Of a stretch of DNA of 64,000 bases, positions 59,544 to 64,000 are shown piece after piece. The stretch covers positions 682,001 to 746,000 of the forward strand of contig JASVEC010000009.1 in the NCBI GenBank assembly GCA_030770535.1. The letters are read 5' to 3'. A program made the position numbers and the translations under genes. Origin of the DNA: Batkoa obscura. Lineage: Eukaryota > Entomophthoromycota > Entomophthoromycetes > Entomophthorales > Batkoaceae. Position 1 is the stretch's first letter. Each line of letters starts with the position of its first letter. The notes under the pieces are model-generated. The model saw nothing but the letters and a program-made list of their open reading frames with translations. It did no database searches and was not told where the DNA came from.

Positions 59544-59827
59544 TGAATAATTATAAAGTTGAGAGAAGATTAAACAAAAATGAAAATTTTAAAAATAAAT
59601 GAAATCAAAATGAAATTTTGATTTTTTTAAAGATTTAAGTTTGTTTTGATCATTTGCAATATTTAAGCTAATGAAATTTAATAAGCAATCCAAATATCAA
59701 GCATTTTTAAAAGTAAATTGAGAACGAATTATATTTATATTATTCTACTATTTTTAGAATCGATAATTTATACAAAATAAAAACATACTATTTATAATTA
59801 ATGAAAATATAAAATTCATTATTATAT

Positions 59828-59944
59828 TTATAAAAATACCAATCCTTCTTTTATTGACCACATAAAAAAAGTGCCCATATTACCATTGTAAACTGCAATA
59901 ATAGTCTCTTCATTATCAATACTAAAAATCTTAGAATACAAATC
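59828..59944 (-). other. short coding-like exon fragment
   Basis: About 38 codons after a possible acceptor, with FSIDNEETIIAVYNGNMGTF and FMWSIKEGLVFL before TAA. It reads like a WD-repeat strand but is in the 3' flank of the Mios gene with no upstream partner. It may be a 3'-UTR stretch or a gene relic. Confidence 0.25.
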
Positions 59945-60005
59945 CTAAATTAGTATCCCAACTATTTAAAAATAACTTTTGACACACTTTAATTTTACTT
60001 CAATT

Positions 60006-60181
60006 TTAGATCAAATTACACAGACAATTACAATCGGACACTGGACACAAATCATGAGAAGAAAACCAAGATTGTAAATGAATTGTATGTCCTCCATGAC
60101 GACAAGACATACACCAAGAAAAGGAATAATAATAATTATGTAATTGAGTACTATTATTATCATTATTATTACCATTATCTA

Positions 60182-60221
<40 letters not shown>

Positions 60222-62047
60222 TATATAAAAATTAAAAAATTGAGTTTAATAATTTAAATTATAAATATATATTAAAATTAGTTGGCTATTACCTTGATTT
60301 AATAATGGCGTATTTGTTTGTGGTACAGTTGAAAAAAAGGGAGAAGATAAAGAATCTGGTGCCGAACCTAAATACAATCGACATAATGAACAACGTGGTA
60401 ATGCTTTTTTACAATTTGGACATGCAATCGACTTTTATTAAAATTGTTAATTAAATTGTTAACTTAGATATTATTAAAATATACAAAAATATAAAAACTT
60501 ACTTTATTTCCCAAAGATGAATTACTAACATTACTTGGATTTGTTAATGGTGGTGTATTAGTACCTGAGGATATAGGTAACGATCGATTACTTCGATGTT
60601 TATTTGCATTATTCCCTGTTAATAAGCCTTGGCCAGAGATACTTAAATTACAAAAATTACATCTTACTAATATTTGAGGACTGTTCATTTTATTAGAGAT
60701 TAATTTGGATTTTAATACATCCAATTGACATTTTTGAGTATAAAATTTCCAATTCTGTAATATTGATTTATAATTATTATACCATATTGAGGATTGAGAT
60801 ATTAACTTTTGATTCGCTGAAGGTGATAATTGAGTATAACTAGATAATAATGCCACAGTTTGTATATCATGAGTTAAATCTAAATAATTATTATATAGTA
60901 ATAAAGTATTATTTGTATAAAATCCTAATAAATACAATCCTTTTAAATCCCCAAGTTTAATTAATTGTTTAGAATATTTATCTAAAAATATTTTCAAATC
61001 TTCATCCGATAATACTTTAATAGCTAGTAACATTTTTTCATAAAAATCTAAACCTGGATGCTCCAATATTAATTTATAATCTCGATTTATAAAATAATTT
61101 AATAATACTTGAATTTTTTTATCAGCTATCTTATTTAATAACATGACTAATGATTCTTTCCAATTATTATTATTGCCTATATTATTGGATAATGTTAATG
61201 CTAGCCATTGATAATTATCAATATTAGAATCTTTTAATACTTGTATCGTTTTTTCAATTCCTATCATAATAAAACTTAATATTGCTGCTTTTCCATATTC
61301 CAAATTTTTTTCTAAACTAAAATAATAAATAAATTATTATTATTATTGTTATTATTATTATAAAAATGTTCAACTTACTTGTTAATAATAGTATTAATAT
61401 TTTCTAAATTTAATTTAACCCCTTGAAATAAATCATGAAAAAAAGATAAATCATACGGATTGAATAATTCTAAACATAAAGCTTGACGATAATTTAAACT
61501 TAAATTTTCTTTTTTTGAGGGTGGGGATTTCATCACTCGTTCATTACTTTGTGTCCTTGAATTTATAGAACTTGATGAATTTTTTTTATTATGATTAGCT
61601 AAAATAAATTATTATTATTATTATTAAATATTACTAAATGAATTTTACTTTGTTGATTTAATAATAATATTTTACTTAAAGAATGAAATAAATATTCTTG
61701 ATTTTCTATTTTAGTGCTACCTTTTTTATAAAAGTTTAAAAATTCTAAAATAAAATAAAAAGTTCATTATTAATATTATTAACATATTTATAATAATTAC
61801 AACTTACTTTGTATAAATTTCCACAAATATTTTAAATCCTGTTCTTTAACAATATTAATATTTTTTTCAATATTTAATCCATAACCTAATTTAACTCTTT
61901 CATACATAATCATTGTAATATCTGGTTCATTTTTAATTAATTGAAAATTAAAACTTGCTTTTTCATTTAATTGATTAGGATGAGGTGATGGAAGTATTCT
62001 TTTAAACTTGATTTCTTTTCTATTATTGTTTATATCACTTAATTTTA

Positions 62048-62116
<69 letters not shown>

Positions 62117-63600
62117 ATGAATTTTGAGTTGATAATTTAATTGGTTCTAATTGTAAAGTGATATCATTAAATGGACTCAAACTAAACATAATAGGGTCAT
62201 AAATTGTATTTAAATTGAATTCTCCCTCTTTATTAATAGTTAAAAATTGATTTCCATATTTACAATTTATATTTAATTCCTTAGGTAACCAAGCATAACA
62301 AGATATATTGTTATTCAGTTTTGGTGATCTTCTCCAACGATAAATACTAAACTCATTGTTTTCTTGATTCAATATATCTGTTAGTCTTATGTATTTTTCA
62401 TCTGAATTTAATAAACTTAATTGATTTTTTTTATTAATATTATAATTTAATTGAATTGTTTTATTTTTAACTTCCATTTCTTGTAATAATATTGGTTTAT
62501 TGTTCTTTCTTAAATCATAGATTGTGATACTTCCATCATCACTATGACTTAATATATTATTAAAATTAAACGGATCAATTTGTAAATTATAAGTACATTT
62601 GGTATTAAATATAGATCCTGAATTATTAACATTATTGTTTTCTATATAATATTAATATATTTATATATTAATATTACTATATAAAAAGTTACCTCTTAAA
62701 TCATATAATCTTAATCTTTTTAAACCCAAACCAGCAATTAATTCAAAACTATTATTGAAACTCCAAACAAGAGAATGAACTGCTTCTGAAGAAGCTAATT
62801 GATATAAAGGTAAATCATTATCATTTTGATATTGATTTTTTAATCGATGATTTGAAAAGGATCTTATTGTAGCTAAATCACTCATTACTTCAGGTAGATT
62901 AGGTTGAGGTTGATTAAACTAAAAATTAAAATAAAAGATAGATTTTAAATTAAGAGTAAATTTATAAACAAAAAAAACTTACCTTTGGTGATATATAAGC
63001 GGATTGATTCCCATTTCCATTTCCATTTCCATTTCCATTTGTATTTCCGCCTTTATTAATATCGTAAATCAATAAAGAATGATCATTTCTGATTTTATCC
63101 AAACCACAAGCTAATAAATTACTTTGATAAGGATTAAATTGAATCCCATTACATGCTCTTGGACTACGAACTTGATACCCTTTTACTATACTTTCTTTTT
63201 GATATCCAAGCCAATTCTCTTCCATTTCCATACTATATATATTTTGTAATTTAATGAGATTGATACGTCCACTACTTTGTCCTATGGCTAATAAATCTGA
63301 ATATAATGGATCTCGATTTTGATCATAACACTGTAAAAAACATTAGTATAATTGTATTTAATTTTAAAAATGAAACTTACTCTTATCTGAGGTATTTCTG
63401 TATTGATAGCTATTAAATTAAAACTCGGTTTTTGTATTTTATTCTAAATTGTTTGGCATTTAAATTCTACTTAATGATATATTAAATCACTGTACCTCCA
63501 TATTTAATTTATATAATCTAATATCCGAACCAGATACTATAAAAGTGGTACTATCATGGCAGGACCATTGTATTCGTGAATAGCGTGTTAAATGAGCCAT
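60006..63600 (-). CDS. MIO: GATOR2/SEACAT subunit Mios (Sea4)
   Basis: Subunit of the GATOR2 (SEACAT) complex that relays amino-acid status to TORC1 at the vacuole/lysosome. Start at 63600 ([20 protein letters not shown]). The N-terminal WD40 propeller includes [20 protein letters not shown] and a helical middle follows. The C-terminal zinc module is diagnostic: [15 protein letters not shown], then [20 protein letters not shown] and [12 protein letters not shown]. Species-specific inserts are a poly-Asn tract of about 20 residues (62050-62112), another Asn-rich run (60178-60222) and an (Asn-Gly)n tract (63005-63045), all from simple repeats. Several short introns. Confidence 0.9.
62050..62112. 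repeat. (TTA)n trinucleotide repeat encoding poly-Asn
   Basis: About 20 in-frame AAT codons on the minus strand within Mios. A second (TTA)n run lies at 60178-60222 in the same gene. Confidence 0.85.
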
Positions 63601-64000
63601 TCTTTTTAAAAATGTTTATAGAATGTCAAAAGTTATAAAAAAATAAATGCTTTTGATTTAACAATTTTTTTAAATTTTTTTATGATGAAATTTTAGTTAA
63701 TTTTTAATTTGAGATATGAGGATGTATTTTTTTGTTTAAGAATTTTACTAGCAGTTTTTCCACTTAAATAGCGCTTAAAAAATGGAAAAGTGATGAAACC
63801 AAAAAAAACACCCCCATATAATCAATTCAATTTGGTTGAAATTTTTATAGTTCAATACTAAATTAGTAAAGTTTTCAATACTACTATTAATTATGATATT
63901 AATTTTTATAAGGATAATAAAAATGGATACTATTTATAAAATTATTAATATTATAGAATTTAAAATTTAAAATTTAAAGATCAAATTTTATTTAATACAA
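63601..64000. other. upstream of Mios; hairpin repeat and AT-rich DNA
   Basis: Holds hairpin repeat copy 8. The remainder to the window edge shows no exon. Confidence 0.5.
63714..63820 (+). repeat. ~105-bp hairpin repeat, copy 8
   Basis: Left end ATATGAGGATGTATTTTTTT, right end AACACCCCCATATA, core AAATAGCGCTTAAAA. Lies 114 bp upstream of the Mios start codon; nearly identical to copy 3. Confidence 0.9.

Noticed and set aside
1-64000. CRISPR arrays, prophage, plasmid origin, rRNA or intact tRNA genes
   Set aside because: None found on either strand. The repeats present are dispersed hairpins and simple repeats, and no A-box plus B-box pair forms a cloverleaf.

Overview
The window is AT-rich eukaryotic DNA with small GT-AG introns (mostly about 45-70 bp) and compact genes on both strands. 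No viral or bacterial replicon features are seen. A fungal-type acetohydroxyacid reductoisomerase, an Rvs161/Hob3-type BAR protein, a Uls1/Rrp-like SNF2 protein, Mis18, WDR70 and GATOR2 Mios, together with a fused chorismate mutase-prephenate dehydratase and laccase-type oxidase, point to an early-diverging (non-Dikarya) fungus with a very AT-rich genome. A zoopagomycete or entomophthoralean is my best guess. That placement is inference; intron boundaries were read by eye.

Layout. 0-1.5 kb: a broken F-box/leucine-rich-repeat-like gene. 2.9-4.1 kb: eIF2-alpha. 4.3-6.8 kb (-): a membrane-anchored FN3/coiled-coil protein. 7.0-8.0 kb: TANGO2. 8.3-10.9 kb: the mitochondrial ABC exporter Atm1. 11.1-12.2 kb: Mis18. 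12.3-13.5 kb: a decayed unidentified gene on the minus strand. 13.6-14.6 kb: prohibitin-2. 14.8-17.1 kb (-): WDR70. 17.7-19.2 kb: a dead pogo/Fot1-type DNA transposon with two small hairpin repeats inside it. 19.7-23.4 kb (-): the SNF2/RING translocase. 24.2-25.8 kb: divergent ribosomal genes uS17m and eL18. 28.1 kb: a small secreted Cys-rich protein. 29.5-31.1 kb (-): an oxysterol-binding-related protein. 32.9-34.1 kb: the histone N-acetyltransferase NatD. 34.2-37.0 kb (-): ALG7 and NUS1 side by side. 38.1 kb (-): an orphan multi-span membrane protein. 40.6-42.0 kb: ILV5. 42.4 kb (-): an orphan 3' exon. 44.0-45.1 kb: the BAR protein. 46.4-47.8 kb: alanine:glyoxylate aminotransferase. 48.3-49.8 kb (-): a four-repeat secreted protein. 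51.2-52.9 kb (-): a multicopper oxidase. 54.2-54.9 kb (-): a PRXL2-like thioredoxin-fold protein. 57.2-58.5 kb: the fused P-protein. 58.6-59.5 kb (-): the U5 snRNP protein Dim1. 60.0-63.6 kb (-): Mios.

Functional links. ALG7 and NUS1 act at consecutive stages of dolichol-dependent N-glycosylation (dolichol synthesis and its first use) and are adjacent in the same orientation. Several genes serve mitochondria (Atm1, Phb2, uS17m, Ilv5). The rest are scattered housekeeping or secreted genes. Secreted and metabolic genes tend to have a recognisable TATA box 50-90 bp before the start codon.

The most striking structure outside genes is a dispersed ~105-bp repeat with eight recognisable copies. It has inverted ends (TATATGGGG-type) and a conserved core with an inner hairpin, and looks like a miniature inverted-repeat transposable element. 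Two copies more than 36 kb apart are about 96% identical by eye, so the family moved recently. I could not name a family for it.
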